Shown one piece after another: positions 34,197 to 43,241 of a stretch of DNA of 64,000 nucleotides. Below the pieces are notes generated by a model that saw nothing but the letters and a program-made list of their open reading frames with translations, ran no database searches and had not been told where the DNA came from. The DNA is from Oligoflexia bacterium (lineage in GTDB: Bacteria > Bdellovibrionota > UBA1018): contig JACMNQ010000035.1 in assembly GCA_014378465.1 (NCBI GenBank), forward strand, positions 1-64,000, read 5' to 3'. Positions within the stretch are counted from its first letter, which is position 1. Every line of letters starts with the position of its first letter. The position numbers and the translations under genes were made by a program.

Positions 34197-34511
34197 TCAC
34201 TCGTCATTCAGAAGATCGCTGCGGGCGCGCTGTAAATCGCGCTGAGCTTTGAAGATGGCTTCGCGAGTTTCAAGTTCGCTCGGTTCACTCTGTTGTACCG
34301 GCTGCCCAAGCGGCTGTTGTGGAAAAGCTTCGATCCCTTCGCGGTCAGAAGAATCAATTTCATCTGCATTCAGGCGCATGGATTTGGCCTTCTTGGACTC
34401 GATTTTCTCAAGCTTCTGAGATGGCTTTGCTTTGGACGGTGCGGACTGCGCAAGTCCCGCTCGCGTGATCAGAACTGTGGCAAGGAGAAGTCCCGCGATC
34501 GCGAGTTTCAT
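34197..34511 (-). CDS. Small exported protein, low complexity
   Basis: 104 residues. Signal peptide about 1-23 (AQS or AQA-like cleavage), then a Lys/Ser/Pro/Gln-rich mature part with a charged helical C-terminus (ETREAIFKAQRDLQRARSD). It overlaps the GreA/GreB-type gene by 4 bases, so it is translationally coupled to it. Function unknown. Confidence 0.65.
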   Translation of the reverse strand: MKLAIAGLLLATVLITRAGLAQSAPSKAKPSQKLEKIESKKAKSMRLNADEIDSSDREGIEAFPQQPLGQPVQQSEPSELETREAIFKAQRDLQRARSDLLNDE

Positions 34512-34897
34512 ACGAGCGAAACGACCTGGTACTCGCGAGTGCCGCTGCGAGTTTCCACATGGATGAGGTCTCCGACTTTCTTGCCCAGAAGCTTCTCACC
34601 CAGGGGTGAGTTCGGAGTGATGACCTGAACGGCGCGATCATCCACTTTCGTGATCAAGCCTCCGCCCTGAGGGGCGACATAATAGTAGGCGGTGGCCGAA
34701 CCGAGTTTCAACTCCACAAGAGCGGATGGCACAATGACATCCTCGGCCGTGTAATTTCGCACGGGCAGGAAGCGGTACATGAGAAGCAGGCTTTTGATTT
34801 CCTTGACGCGCTCTCCCGCGGGCTCAGCTTTTTCAGCGTCGGAAAGCTCTTCTTTCAAATACTCTTGAATCTGGTCCAGCAGCTTCTGTTTATCCAC
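34508..34897 (-). CDS. GreA/GreB/Rnk-type C-terminal domain protein
   Basis: 129 residues. The C-terminal half matches the Gre-factor FKBP-like domain (ITPNSPLGEKLLGKKVGDLI, then EYQVVSL). The N-terminal half is only about 45 residues and cannot form the long coiled coil of true GreA/GreB, so transcript cleavage at RNA polymerase is doubtful. It is closer in size to Rnk-like proteins, which bind RNA polymerase without cleavage activity. Coupled to a small exported-protein gene. Confidence 0.75.
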   Translation of the reverse strand: MDKQKLLDQIQEYLKEELSDAEKAEPAGERVKEIKSLLLMYRFLPVRNYTAEDVIVPSALVELKLGSATAYYYVAPQGGGLITKVDDRAVQVITPNSPLGEKLLGKKVGDLIHVETRSGTREYQVVSLV

Positions 34898-35000
34898 ACC
34901 TCAAGTTATATCGAACCTTTGAAAAGGACACGAGGCCAAACTCGTGCGCGGCGCTTCCACGAGCCGAGTTTGCTCAAGCCGCTTGGCATGGAGCGTGCTT

Positions 35001-35795
35001 ATGCACCCCCTCATGAATGCTGCATCGCTCAAGTTGGCAGGGTTTGCGTGGGTCATGGCTTCTTCTCTCACGCTGACTGCGTGCGGTTCCAAGCAGTCCG
35101 GACCCTCGGACGTTCCTCAGGCTTCCTCCAACGGAGACGAAGTCTGCCAGCCTCTGGCAGCAAGCCAGATCGTTTATCCGAACGAAGTCGAAATCCCGAT
35201 CGTGGGCCCGAACCGCGGCAAACCGATCACTTACGCCAAGGTCTGGTCCGCACCTGCCTCAAAGAAGACGATCATTTACCTGAGCGGCGGACGCGGAGGC
35301 TATGATGAGCCAGCCGATGCCGTTTACTCCCGCATGGCGGCCAAGATGGCTCATCACTGTGTTTCCTCGGTTTTCGTGGCCTTTCGCGATGAAGATACCA
35401 GCAATCAGGATTATGATCAGGACGTTCTGTCAGCCGTGGAATACGCCCGCGCTCAAGGTTCTAGAAAGATGGTCTTCATGGGCTGGTCCTTCAGTGGCGC
35501 AATCGTCGCTGACATGGTGACTCGCGTTCCAGAAATGGTCAGTGCCGTCCTTTTCGCGACCCAGGGCGCCGATACCGGTGGCTTCAGGAAAATGAATGCG
35601 AACCAGTCCATCCTCATGTTCCATTCCAAAGCGGACAAGGACCTCGAATCCACTCAGTCTGAAATCGTCTATGACGAAATCCCGGACGGTGTTGAAAAGG
35701 TTTACTATCCCCTGAATGGATTCGATCATGCGCTCAAGGGTGCATCCAAGAAAATTGATCCTCTGCTCGAAGCCTGGTTGCTCGAAAAGCTCTAA
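35001..35795 (+). CDS. Lipoprotein with alpha/beta-hydrolase fold
   Basis: 264 residues. Start at 35001 with GGAG 6 bases upstream. Lipoprotein signal with lipobox LTAC (LTLTACGSK). The hydrolase core has the nucleophile elbow GWSFSG (G-x-S-x-G), an early YLSGGRGGYDEP segment for the oxyanion hole, and a C-terminal GFDHALKG that supplies the catalytic histidine. Resembles dienelactone-hydrolase-like esterases. Substrate unknown; anchored in the envelope. Confidence 0.8.
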   Translation: MHPLMNAASLKLAGFAWVMASSLTLTACGSKQSGPSDVPQASSNGDEVCQPLAASQIVYPNEVEIPIVGPNRGKPITYAKVWSAPASKKTIIYLSGGRGGYDEPADAVYSRMAAKMAHHCVSSVFVAFRDEDTSNQDYDQDVLSAVEYARAQGSRKMVFMGWSFSGAIVADMVTRVPEMVSAVLFATQGADTGGFRKMNANQSILMFHSKADKDLESTQSEIVYDEIPDGVEKVYYPLNGFDHALKGASKKIDPLLEAWLLEKL

Positions 35796-35837
35796 CCGCT
35801 TTCGACTTCAGCCGGAATATGACATGAATGATCCAGC

Positions 35838-36791
35838 ATGACGAAACGGCGCTGGCTCTGGATCCTTCTCTTCATTCTGGCAGTCACGATCCTGGGTATA
35901 CTTGCGACCGGCCTGAACGTGGTGGTCGTTCGCGATTATCAGAAGCTTCTTGATCTTGCCCGCACCCACTCCCAGCAGCTTCCGCAGACGCGGATTCCCT
36001 GGCTCACGGTCGTCCTGGGAACCTCCGGATTTCTTGCCGCCATTGCCGCTCTGGTCGTTTTCTTCTTTCGACTGCTTCAGGAAATGCGGCTCAATCAGTT
36101 GCAGTCTGAATTTCTGGCAGCCGTCAGTCATGAGCTCAAGACCCCGATTGCCACGATGGAATTGAGCTCCTCGCTTTTGAAAGAAGCGACTCAACCCGAA
36201 GAGATCGCCAGTCTCTGGGACTCGCACGATGAAGAACTCAAACGCTTGAAGTTTGAAGTGGAGACGCTCCTCGAAGCGGCACGTTGGGACTCACACGCAG
36301 TCAGCACCCGTCGCACATCGATCCGGATGGAAAACTGGATTCAGGAATCTTTCGAGCGCTGGAAGAAGATCCTTGGCCCTTCCGCAGTTCTCATCCGCGA
36401 AGGCGAGCCTTTCGATTTCGAAGCCAGAGTGGATCTGAGACTGCTCTCTCTGATTGCCGACAACCTCATGGACAACGCGAGAAAATTTTCTCGAGACCAG
36501 ACGGCCGTGAAGATCACGACCCATCTCATCGCGCCTCATTCCATCTGGGGCTCCTCGCGCTGGCGAATGGAGATTCAGGACCAGGGCTGGGGCTTTGATC
36601 CGTCAGATTCCGGAAAAATCTTCAAACGCTTCTTTCGTTCCAGGAACAAGGCGCCGCAGGCCGTTGCAGGAACGGGACTCGGCCTCTATCTGGCGGCATC
36701 CGCCTGTCGAGCGATGGGCCTGAAGATCACGGGGCGGAGCTCAGGCACCGGACAAGGCGCCACTTTCACGCTCGAAGGGAAGAGAAGATGA
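35838..36791 (+). CDS. Sensor histidine kinase
   Basis: 317 residues. Two TM helices (about 6-26 and 57-78) flank a short periplasmic loop of only about 30 residues. There is no HAMP domain; the HisKA domain follows directly, with the phosphorylated histidine H98 (AAVSHELKTP). The ATPase domain shows the N box (DNLMDNARKF), a G1-like box (IQDQGWGFDP) and the G2 box (GTGLGLYLA). The small sensor loop suggests sensing in or near the membrane, or through a partner. Its stop overlaps the response-regulator start by 4 bases. Confidence 0.92.
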   Translation: MTKRRWLWILLFILAVTILGILATGLNVVVVRDYQKLLDLARTHSQQLPQTRIPWLTVVLGTSGFLAAIAALVVFFFRLLQEMRLNQLQSEFLAAVSHELKTPIATMELSSSLLKEATQPEEIASLWDSHDEELKRLKFEVETLLEAARWDSHAVSTRRTSIRMENWIQESFERWKKILGPSAVLIREGEPFDFEARVDLRLLSLIADNLMDNARKFSRDQTAVKITTHLIAPHSIWGSSRWRMEIQDQGWGFDPSDSGKIFKRFFRSRNKAPQAVAGTGLGLYLAASACRAMGLKITGRSSGTGQGATFTLEGKRR

Positions 36792-37546
36792 CGACGACTG
36801 AACTCAAGCTCAGTTTCAAAGCTGCGCTCCTCGTTGAAGATGAACACCATCTGGCGGAGACCCTCAAGATCGCGATCAAGCGCATGGGCATCCCCTGCTC
36901 TCATGTCAAAAACCTGCAGGATGCTCGACTTCACCTGGCCAAAGCTGAAAAGCCCGACCTCGTGATCCTGGATCGACAGCTTCCGGATGGGGACGGGATC
37001 ACGCTCTGCGCTTCACTCAGAAAACAAGGGTATGCGGGCACCATCCTCATGCTCACGGCCAGAGGCGAAACCGCGGAACGAGTCAAAGGCCTCAATGCGG
37101 GCGCCGATGATTACCTGCCGAAGCCTTTTGCCTGGGAAGAACTGAGTGCAAGATTGCTCGCACTCTCAAGGAGAGTTGCACTGCGTCCGCGCGCGAACGT
37201 GCCCTTGCCGGGCACGGCAGAGTCTGCCGAGGCAGCCGTCGCATGGGAGCGCGATGAAAAGCGACTGCGCATCCAGGGACCCAAAGGCTGGATGCAGCTC
37301 ACACCACTCGAATATAAACTCGCTGCTCACCTGATCGAAGCTCAGGGTGAGATCGTCAGCCGCGATGAACTGCTCAAGGAAGTCTGGGGTTTCACGCTTC
37401 TGCCGAAGACCCGGACCGTCGATCATTTCCTCGGAAGGCTTCGTAAGATGTTCGAACAGGATCCGGATCAACCGGCGCACTTCGTGACGGTCCGAGGCGC
37501 TGGTTACCGATTCATTTCAACACCTGGATCAAGTTCTCAGGGTTAA
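36788..37546 (+). CDS. OmpR-type response regulator
   Basis: 252 residues: receiver domain about 11-125 with acidic pocket EDE (17-19), phospho-acceptor D62 (LVILDRQLPDGDG) and conserved K of the YLPKPF motif; then a linker and a winged-helix DNA-binding domain (PLEYKLAAHLIEAQGEIVSR..., RTVDHFLGRLRKMFE, VTVRGAGYRF). It partners the kinase just upstream. Target genes are unknown. Confidence 0.92.
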   Translation: MTTTELKLSFKAALLVEDEHHLAETLKIAIKRMGIPCSHVKNLQDARLHLAKAEKPDLVILDRQLPDGDGITLCASLRKQGYAGTILMLTARGETAERVKGLNAGADDYLPKPFAWEELSARLLALSRRVALRPRANVPLPGTAESAEAAVAWERDEKRLRIQGPKGWMQLTPLEYKLAAHLIEAQGEIVSRDELLKEVWGFTLLPKTRTVDHFLGRLRKMFEQDPDQPAHFVTVRGAGYRFISTPGSSSQG

Positions 37547-37598
37547 ATTGGACAGGTATCCAAATCACTCATGTGTAAATTGGACACCTATCCAATTT
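37545..37598. promoter_or_regulatory. Two tandem dyad operators overlapping the ATPase promoter
   Basis: Site 1 (37545-37566): AAATTGGA-CAGGTA-TCCAAATC. Site 2 (37577-37598): AAATTGGA-CACCTA-TCCAATTT, a perfect 8-base inverted repeat with a 6-base centre. The sites are 32 bases apart, three helical turns. Site 2 contains a -35-like TTGGAC (37580-37585); a -10-like TATATT lies at 37604-37609, 7 bases before the ATG at 37616. A dimeric repressor bound here would block transcription of the downstream ATPase gene. Confidence 0.7.
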
Positions 37599-37615
37599 AC
37601 TGATATATTGAACTT

Positions 37616-38728
37616 ATGCAGGATCGCTACCTCTCAGCACAGATACAAGAAGACCTGGACCGCAAAATGGTATTTCTCGGAGGTCCCCGCCAAGTCGGGA
37701 AAACTACCCTATCCAAAAGCCTGGCACATGCGAAGTCGGGCTACTTGAACTGGGACGTACCCAAAGACAGAGAAAAAATCCTCAAAGGCGAGCTTCCCAA
37801 TTCGCAGCTCTGGGTATTTGACGAAATTCATAAATTCCGAAAATGGCGCAATCTTCTCAAAGGATTCCAGGACTCCAAAGAGGACGGGCAGAAAATTCTC
37901 ATCACGGGCAGCGCCAAGCTCGACTACTACCGCTTTGGCGGCGAATCACTGCAAGGCAGGTATCATTACTTGAGGCTGCACCCCCTTTCCGTCGCAGAAC
38001 TTCAAATCTCAACTCCGGAGGATTTCAAGCATCTTCTGCAGCTCGGCGGTTTTCCCGAGCCTTTTTTCGGCTCTTCCGAAGTTCAAGCCAAGCGATGGTC
38101 GCGGGACTACCGTTCGCGCCTGATTCAAGAGGATATTGGAAGCCTTGAGCGCTTGCAAGACCTTGGCAGCCTGGAATTGCTTCTCATGAGACTTCCTGAC
38201 CTGGTCGGATCTCCGCTGTCCATCAATGCACTTCGAGAAGATCTGCAAAAGGATCACAAGACATTATCCAACTGGTTGACGATCCTCGAAAGGGTTTACG
38301 GGATTTTTCGACTTCCGCCATTCGGTGCCCCTAAAATCAGAGCCGTAAAAAAGGAGCAGAAACACTATCATTTCGACTGGACTCTCGTTCGAGAGCCTTC
38401 ACTCAGGTTTGAGAACCTGGTCGCTTGCCATCTCTTGAAGTGGACTCATTTTTTGCAGGACACTCAGGGTCGGGATGTAGAACTGCGCTATTTTCGTGAT
38501 ACCGACAGACGCGAAGTGGACTTTGTTCTGACCGAAGACGGCCAGCCCATCTCCTTCATCGAATGTAAATGGAAGGACGACGGCATTTCACCTGCCTTGA
38601 ATTACCTCAAGGAGCGTTTTAAAAAAGTCGACGCTTGGCAGATTTCCGCTACGGGCCTCAAAGATTACAAGACGCCTAGCGGAATCCGCGCAATGCCAGC
38701 CCGTCTATTTTTAAAAGGTCTTATTTGA
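37616..38728 (+). CDS. ATP-binding protein, AAA/DUF4143 family
   Basis: 370 residues. Walker A GGPRQVGKTTL (22-32, K29), Walker B LWVFDE (D69, E70), a sensor-like ITGSAKLDYYRFGGESLQGR stretch, and a C-terminal DUF4143 region with a PD-(D/E)XK-like pattern (REVDFVL then FIECKWK). Such orphan ATPases are widespread, patchily distributed and of unknown role; transfer between species is likely. It has no ribosome site and the predicted +1 is about at the ATG, so leaderless translation is possible. Its end overlaps the convergent M23 gene by 8 bases. Confidence 0.85.
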   Translation: MQDRYLSAQIQEDLDRKMVFLGGPRQVGKTTLSKSLAHAKSGYLNWDVPKDREKILKGELPNSQLWVFDEIHKFRKWRNLLKGFQDSKEDGQKILITGSAKLDYYRFGGESLQGRYHYLRLHPLSVAELQISTPEDFKHLLQLGGFPEPFFGSSEVQAKRWSRDYRSRLIQEDIGSLERLQDLGSLELLLMRLPDLVGSPLSINALREDLQKDHKTLSNWLTILERVYGIFRLPPFGAPKIRAVKKEQKHYHFDWTLVREPSLRFENLVACHLLKWTHFLQDTQGRDVELRYFRDTDRREVDFVLTEDGQPISFIECKWKDDGISPALNYLKERFKKVDAWQISATGLKDYKTPSGIRAMPARLFLKGLI

Positions 38729-39626
38729 GGACCTGGATCAAGTCAGTCGGGTTGACCTTGTTTTTGTTGACGATCGCGCCCCAGTGAAGATGTGGGCCGC
38801 TCGCGCGTCCGGTCTTTCCAGCAAGACCGATCAATTCCTTCTGCCCAACCTGCTGACCTTTGGCGACCTTGAGGGCACTCATATGAGCATACAGTGTGTA
38901 GATGCCGTAACCATGATCAATGAGGATGGTATTGCCAGTGAAGAACATGTCCCGCGCCAGCGCGATCACGCCCGGCGCAGCGGCGTAGATCGGCGTTCCG
39001 ACTTTCGCGCGCAGGTCGAGCCCCTGGTGAAAACTTTTCATTTCGCCATTGAAGACGCGCTTGGTGCCAAACGGGCTCGTCATCGCGCTATCGACCGGGT
39101 AAGCGAAGGGACCTGTCCAATATTTCACGGGCGTGATCTTTCGGTAGATCGCGGCGACTTCAGCGATGTCTTTCTTGATGAACGCGAGATCCTTTTTCTT
39201 CGGATTCGTGAATTTTCCACCCACCTTCAGGATTTCAGATTTGTAATGCCCATCCACGATCTTGATCGGGAGTGAGAGGGATTGAGCTTCGATGGACTTG
39301 CCCAGACGCACTTCGACCTTGGCGTCGCTCGGCTTCAAATTGAAAGGGACTGCAATCACCGCACGAAAGGAAGACTCCTGCTCCGTTTCGCCGAGAGCGT
39401 AGACGGGATAAATGGTTTTTTCAAAGGTCACCGAAACTGCATCTGCCAGAGTCTTTGGCGGCGTCTTGATCGTGACGAGCACGAGCGTTCCATCCGCGAC
39501 TTCAGAAGAGGAGAGCGTGGCCAGAAAAGAATCTTTCGAGGAATTGCTCGCCTGAAGCGGCGATGAGGCAGAAACCAGAAGAATCAATGAAAGTGCCTGA
39601 ACTGTCGTCTTAAATTGCCTGAACAT
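38721..39626 (-). CDS. M23 (LytM-type) peptidoglycan endopeptidase
   Basis: About 301 residues. Signal peptide with cleavage near LQA. An N-terminal beta domain (about 30-150) is followed by the M23 domain with zinc ligands HQGLD (HxxxD) and HLHW near the end, plus the YAHM motif. All catalytic residues are present, so it should cut cross-links in the periplasm. The start at 39626 is preferred (GGGA 8-12 bases upstream); 39641 is possible. The 5' end overlaps the end of xseA. Confidence 0.87.
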   Translation of the reverse strand: MFRQFKTTVQALSLILLVSASSPLQASNSSKDSFLATLSSSEVADGTLVLVTIKTPPKTLADAVSVTFEKTIYPVYALGETEQESSFRAVIAVPFNLKPSDAKVEVRLGKSIEAQSLSLPIKIVDGHYKSEILKVGGKFTNPKKKDLAFIKKDIAEVAAIYRKITPVKYWTGPFAYPVDSAMTSPFGTKRVFNGEMKSFHQGLDLRAKVGTPIYAAAPGVIALARDMFFTGNTILIDHGYGIYTLYAHMSALKVAKGQQVGQKELIGLAGKTGRASGPHLHWGAIVNKNKVNPTDLIQVLK

Positions 39627-41067
39627 CAGTCGTCCCGTCATTGAAAGTCACTTGGAGCTTCTGCCCCGGATTGACCTGCTTCACGCTCTTGATGACGTGG
39701 CCTTCAGGAGTCTTCAGAATCGAGTAGCCCCGGTCGAGCACTTTGAGGGGAGAGAGAGCGTCAAGCTTGCCCATGATCTGATCCAGAGCCGAGCGCCTGC
39801 GCTCCACTCTCTGGTTCACCGCGCGTTCGAGCCGGAGCGCGAGGTCATCACAGCGCTGCGCCTGTTCTCTCAGCCGATCCTTCGGATTCACGACTCGCGC
39901 CATGAGGTGGGAGAGAAGGTTCTTCCGATGCCCGAGATCTCTTGCGATGAAAGCGAAAAGTCGGTCCTTGGCCTCACCCAGGCGCCTGGAAGTGTCGACC
40001 CAGTGCCCGGTCACGATTTCAGCCGCCGCTGAAGGAGTCGGCGCTCTGAGATCGGCCACGAAATCGGAGATCGTGAAATCAATTTCATGCCCCACCGCGG
40101 AGATGACGGGCAGCCGGGACTTGGCGATCGCACGTGCGAGATTTTCATCATTGAAGCACCAGAGGTCCTCGATGCTCCCGCCGCCTCGGGCGAGCACGAC
40201 GATGTCGCCGAGATCATGCTGATTGGCGAGCTCGAGTCCCTTGATGATCTGCGCGGCAGCCGTATCGCCCTGGACCACTGCAGGCACGATCATCACATGA
40301 ACATTCGGTGCGCGTCTGGCCATGATAGTGAGCATGTCACGAATCGCGGCGCCAGAAGGAGAAGTGACGACTGCAATCCGGTGAGGAAACGCGGGGAGCG
40401 GGCGCTTTCGTTTCTGGTCAAACAAACCTTCTGCCGCGAGCTTGGCCTTGAGTTGCTCGAAAGCGAACTGCAGGGCACCGGCTCCCATCGGTTCGACCTG
40501 ATCGACGATGATCTGATAGGTGCCGCGCGCGGGATAGACAGAGATCTTTCCGCGACAGAGAACCTGCATTCCGTCCTTGAGATCAAAGCCGGGAGTTTTC
40601 TTGCGCTGGGCACCCCAACCAAAGACGGCTGCGGAAATCGAAGCACCGTTGTCCTTGAGTGAAAAGTAGACATGACCGGAAGCGGCCGGGCGATAATTGC
40701 TGATTTCACCCTGCACCCAGATCTGGGTGAAAGCGGGTTCGACCACGCCGCGGATCTGCGCGGTGAGTTCACTCACGGTCCAGTGTTTCGGCGGGGCGGG
40801 AAGCAAGTCGGCTTCTGCGACGGTGGCTTTGGCGACTGCGGTTTTCGCGCGTTCTTCCGGGGTTTCCCGAAGAGTGAGCTTGGGCTTGGACCCAGGTTTT
40901 TTTGGCGCAGAGGTTTCGCCAGCAGGCGCGGAAGTCGTGGCAGGACCCTTCGAAGTATCCTTTAAAGCATCTTTCGTAGAATCGGGTTCAGAAGTCGCTC
41001 CCGGAGATTTGAAAAGGGGCAGGTCGGAGTAATCGCTCATCTTCTCCAGTTTTGCCATAGCCGCCAT
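39610..41067 (-). CDS. xseA: Exodeoxyribonuclease VII large subunit
   Basis: 485 residues. After a non-conserved Ala/Lys/Pro-rich extension of about 90 residues comes the OB-fold domain (VSELTAQIRGVVEPAFTQIW, GHVYFSLKD), then the catalytic domain (RIAVVTSPSGAAIRDML, VLARGGGSIEDLWCFND, PVISAVGHEIDFTISDFVAD, RAPTPSAAAE), and a C-terminal helical region ending in DRGYSIL. It degrades single-stranded DNA with the small subunit XseB, which is not seen here. The extension is longer than usual. The start could instead be at 41040 (MSDYS), where GGAG lies 3 bases upstream. Confidence 0.93.
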   Translation of the reverse strand: MAAMAKLEKMSDYSDLPLFKSPGATSEPDSTKDALKDTSKGPATTSAPAGETSAPKKPGSKPKLTLRETPEERAKTAVAKATVAEADLLPAPPKHWTVSELTAQIRGVVEPAFTQIWVQGEISNYRPAASGHVYFSLKDNGASISAAVFGWGAQRKKTPGFDLKDGMQVLCRGKISVYPARGTYQIIVDQVEPMGAGALQFAFEQLKAKLAAEGLFDQKRKRPLPAFPHRIAVVTSPSGAAIRDMLTIMARRAPNVHVMIVPAVVQGDTAAAQIIKGLELANQHDLGDIVVLARGGGSIEDLWCFNDENLARAIAKSRLPVISAVGHEIDFTISDFVADLRAPTPSAAAEIVTGHWVDTSRRLGEAKDRLFAFIARDLGHRKNLLSHLMARVVNPKDRLREQAQRCDDLALRLERAVNQRVERRRSALDQIMGKLDALSPLKVLDRGYSILKTPEGHVIKSVKQVNPGQKLQVTFNDGTTDVQAI

Positions 41068-41200
41068 TCCATTACCAGTTCAATGGCAATGAATATTTCG
41101 CGCCTTGACGTTTGATTCATGAAGCTTTTTCAATTCAACAAATTTGACTCACTCCAACAGCCGTGCCAGCGTCCATGAAAACTAACTTTTGAGGACAGTG

Positions 41201-41665
41201 ATGAAAACGATATTCCTTCTTCTGGCAATGGCTCCCCTGTTTCAGTCGCAAGCCTTTGCAGACACCCTTTTTGACTCGATGGCCATATTCCAAAAGCCTA
41301 ATTCAGTAACTATTCTTGTAAATGAAAAGGGGCGAGCAAAGCTGAATCAAATCATGCTTTCATTCGCTTCAGAAGAGACCAATATTGCCATGTGGCAATC
41401 TCCAAACAAGGATGTGAAGATTCAGTGCTCACGTGGCCAAGCAACTCTGCCCCAAAATGAAGCTTACAGTTGCACTTTTCGTTTCCTACGGTCCCAGAAT
41501 ATTGAAACGGACGCCGTAAAAATGTCCGCTCAAATCAAAATTGAAGAATCCAGTATCACGACTCCGATCGACTTGGTTTTCATCAATAGAAAGCAGGATG
41601 TTTTCAAATTCAGCATGAACTCGACAACTCTCACCGCTGAATCAAATAGAACTGAGAATCACTGA
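41201..41665 (+). CDS. Small exported protein, atypical composition
   Basis: 154 residues. ATG at 41201 with GAGGA 5 bases upstream. Signal peptide cleaved near AFA (residue 20). The mature part has a beta pattern and two cysteines (IQCSRG, YSCTFRF), with a fold feel like an immunoglobulin-type or pilus-chaperone domain, unconfirmed. Codons are more AT-rich than in the neighbours, hinting at transfer. It is a lone plus-strand gene between minus-strand housekeeping genes, and its end overlaps ctpA by 7 bases. Confidence 0.72.
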   Translation: MKTIFLLLAMAPLFQSQAFADTLFDSMAIFQKPNSVTILVNEKGRAKLNQIMLSFASEETNIAMWQSPNKDVKIQCSRGQATLPQNEAYSCTFRFLRSQNIETDAVKMSAQIKIEESSITTPIDLVFINRKQDVFKFSMNSTTLTAESNRTENH

Positions 41666-43227
41666 GCGACTCCGCGCGCGGCGGGAGCTTGAGCCGCCGC
41701 TGTTGCCTGGACCGCAGCTGGCGCCTGAGAATTCGCGATCTTCTTGTAGATTTCAAAGGACTTCAGGTAATTGACCGCTTCTCTCACCTGATAGTCATCT
41801 TTGGCGACGAACTTCTGGGGAGCGAGGTCTTCATCCAGCTTCTCGACTTTTTCCTTCTTCTTGCCGAGGGCTTCGAGTTCTTCTTTTTTGTACTCTTTGG
41901 AAGATTCTTTGCCAGGGACTTTCGGCGCAGTGCTTAAATCACCCGCCACATCGCCATCGGGATTGACCATGTGACCCTTGAGGTCGCGTTCACGAAAGAC
42001 TTCCGCTTTCCGACGCGCTTCGGCGAGAAGCTTGCTGTCGAAATCATCGAGCAGGATGTCCGGCTGCACACCCTTCTCCTGAATGCTCTTGCCACTCGGA
42101 GTGTAATAGCGAGCGATCGTGAGCTTGAGACCCAGGTCGGGTCCGAGTTCAACGACAGTCTGCACGGAACCTTTTCCAAACGTCGGAGCACCCATGATGA
42201 TGGCACGGTGGTGATCCTGAAGGGCGCCAGCCACGATTTCAGCGGCGGACGCGGAGCTCGAATTCACGAGAATCGCGAGGGGGAGCTCCTTGCGAGCCAT
42301 CCCCTTCTTCGCGTAACGCACTTCCTTCTGATCGCGGTTGCGACCGATGGTGGAAACGACCACGCCTTCATCAATGAAGAGCGAAGACACGTCGACGGCC
42401 TGGTCGAGCAAGCCGCCCGGATTGGTGCGCAGATCAAATACGAGACCTTTCAGTTTTCCATCCTTCTCGAGCTTGTCGATGGCTTTTTTCATGTCGGATG
42501 CGGCGTTCTCATTGAAACTCGCGAGGCGAACGTAACCGAACTGCGGCTCGACGATTTCCGATTTCACGGACTGCACTTTGATGGTTTCGCGCTTCACGGC
42601 GATGTCCTTGATCTTGTCAAAGCCGTCACGGTAGATCGTGAGGACGACATCCGCACCATTCTTGCCACGCATCTTGGCGACCGCTTCGACCAGAGTCATG
42701 CCCTTGGTGCTTTCGCCATTGATCTTCACGATGCGGTCATTGGGCTTGATGCCGGCCTTCCAGGCGGGAGTGTCCTCGATCGGCGCGATGACGGTCAGGA
42801 CATTTTCCTTCATCCCGATTTCGATGCCGAGACCGCCGAACTTGCCGCTCGTGTCGATCTTCATGTCTTTCCAGATTTCAGGCGGGAGAAAATTGGAGTG
42901 TGGATCGAGAGTTTCGAGCATGCCTTTTATGGCGCCGTACATGAGATCTTTGTTCTTCGTGCCGTCGACGTAGTTGGTTTCGACGAAGTTCAGAACCTTC
43001 TGAAAGAGTTCGAGGTTCTCGTAGCGTTCGTTGGTGGTCGGCATCTCACCCGTGGCGGTCGACGAGATTGAATTCTTCACACCTGACTGGGGAGCCGCGG
43101 TCTTCGGTTTTTCCTTGCCCGTGCTCTCTTTCGCAAAGACCTGGCTCGTGATCGCCAGAGTGGGAGAAACCAGGGAGAGTGCGAGGAGCAGGGAGAGCGA
43201 AGGCGCCGCGAAGATTTTTTGGGTCAT
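41659..43227 (-). CDS. ctpA: Carboxy-terminal processing protease (S41)
   Basis: About 522 residues. Signal peptide 1-32, a helical N-terminal part, a PDZ domain (KFGGLGIEIGMKENVLTVI...GIKPNDRIVKINGE), then the S41 core with catalytic Ser in SSSASAAEIVAGAL and Lys in TFGKGSVQ. It has an Ala-rich C-terminal tail. It processes periplasmic proteins, often peptidoglycan hydrolases. It lies directly after the EnvC-like gene, so processing of division hydrolases is plausible. The ATG at 43227 gives a normal signal peptide; a GTG at 43257 would overlap the previous gene. Confidence 0.92.
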   Translation of the reverse strand: MTQKIFAAPSLSLLLALSLVSPTLAITSQVFAKESTGKEKPKTAAPQSGVKNSISSTATGEMPTTNERYENLELFQKVLNFVETNYVDGTKNKDLMYGAIKGMLETLDPHSNFLPPEIWKDMKIDTSGKFGGLGIEIGMKENVLTVIAPIEDTPAWKAGIKPNDRIVKINGESTKGMTLVEAVAKMRGKNGADVVLTIYRDGFDKIKDIAVKRETIKVQSVKSEIVEPQFGYVRLASFNENAASDMKKAIDKLEKDGKLKGLVFDLRTNPGGLLDQAVDVSSLFIDEGVVVSTIGRNRDQKEVRYAKKGMARKELPLAILVNSSSASAAEIVAGALQDHHRAIIMGAPTFGKGSVQTVVELGPDLGLKLTIARYYTPSGKSIQEKGVQPDILLDDFDSKLLAEARRKAEVFRERDLKGHMVNPDGDVAGDLSTAPKVPGKESSKEYKKEELEALGKKKEKVEKLDEDLAPQKFVAKDDYQVREAVNYLKSFEIYKKIANSQAPAAVQATAAAQAPAARGVAQ

Positions 43228-43241
43228 TGGAAAAGGGTAAA

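Noticed and set aside
41971-43071. 366-residue plus-strand frame opposite ctpA
   Set aside because: Shadow of the S41 protease gene, caused by codon bias; no start signal.
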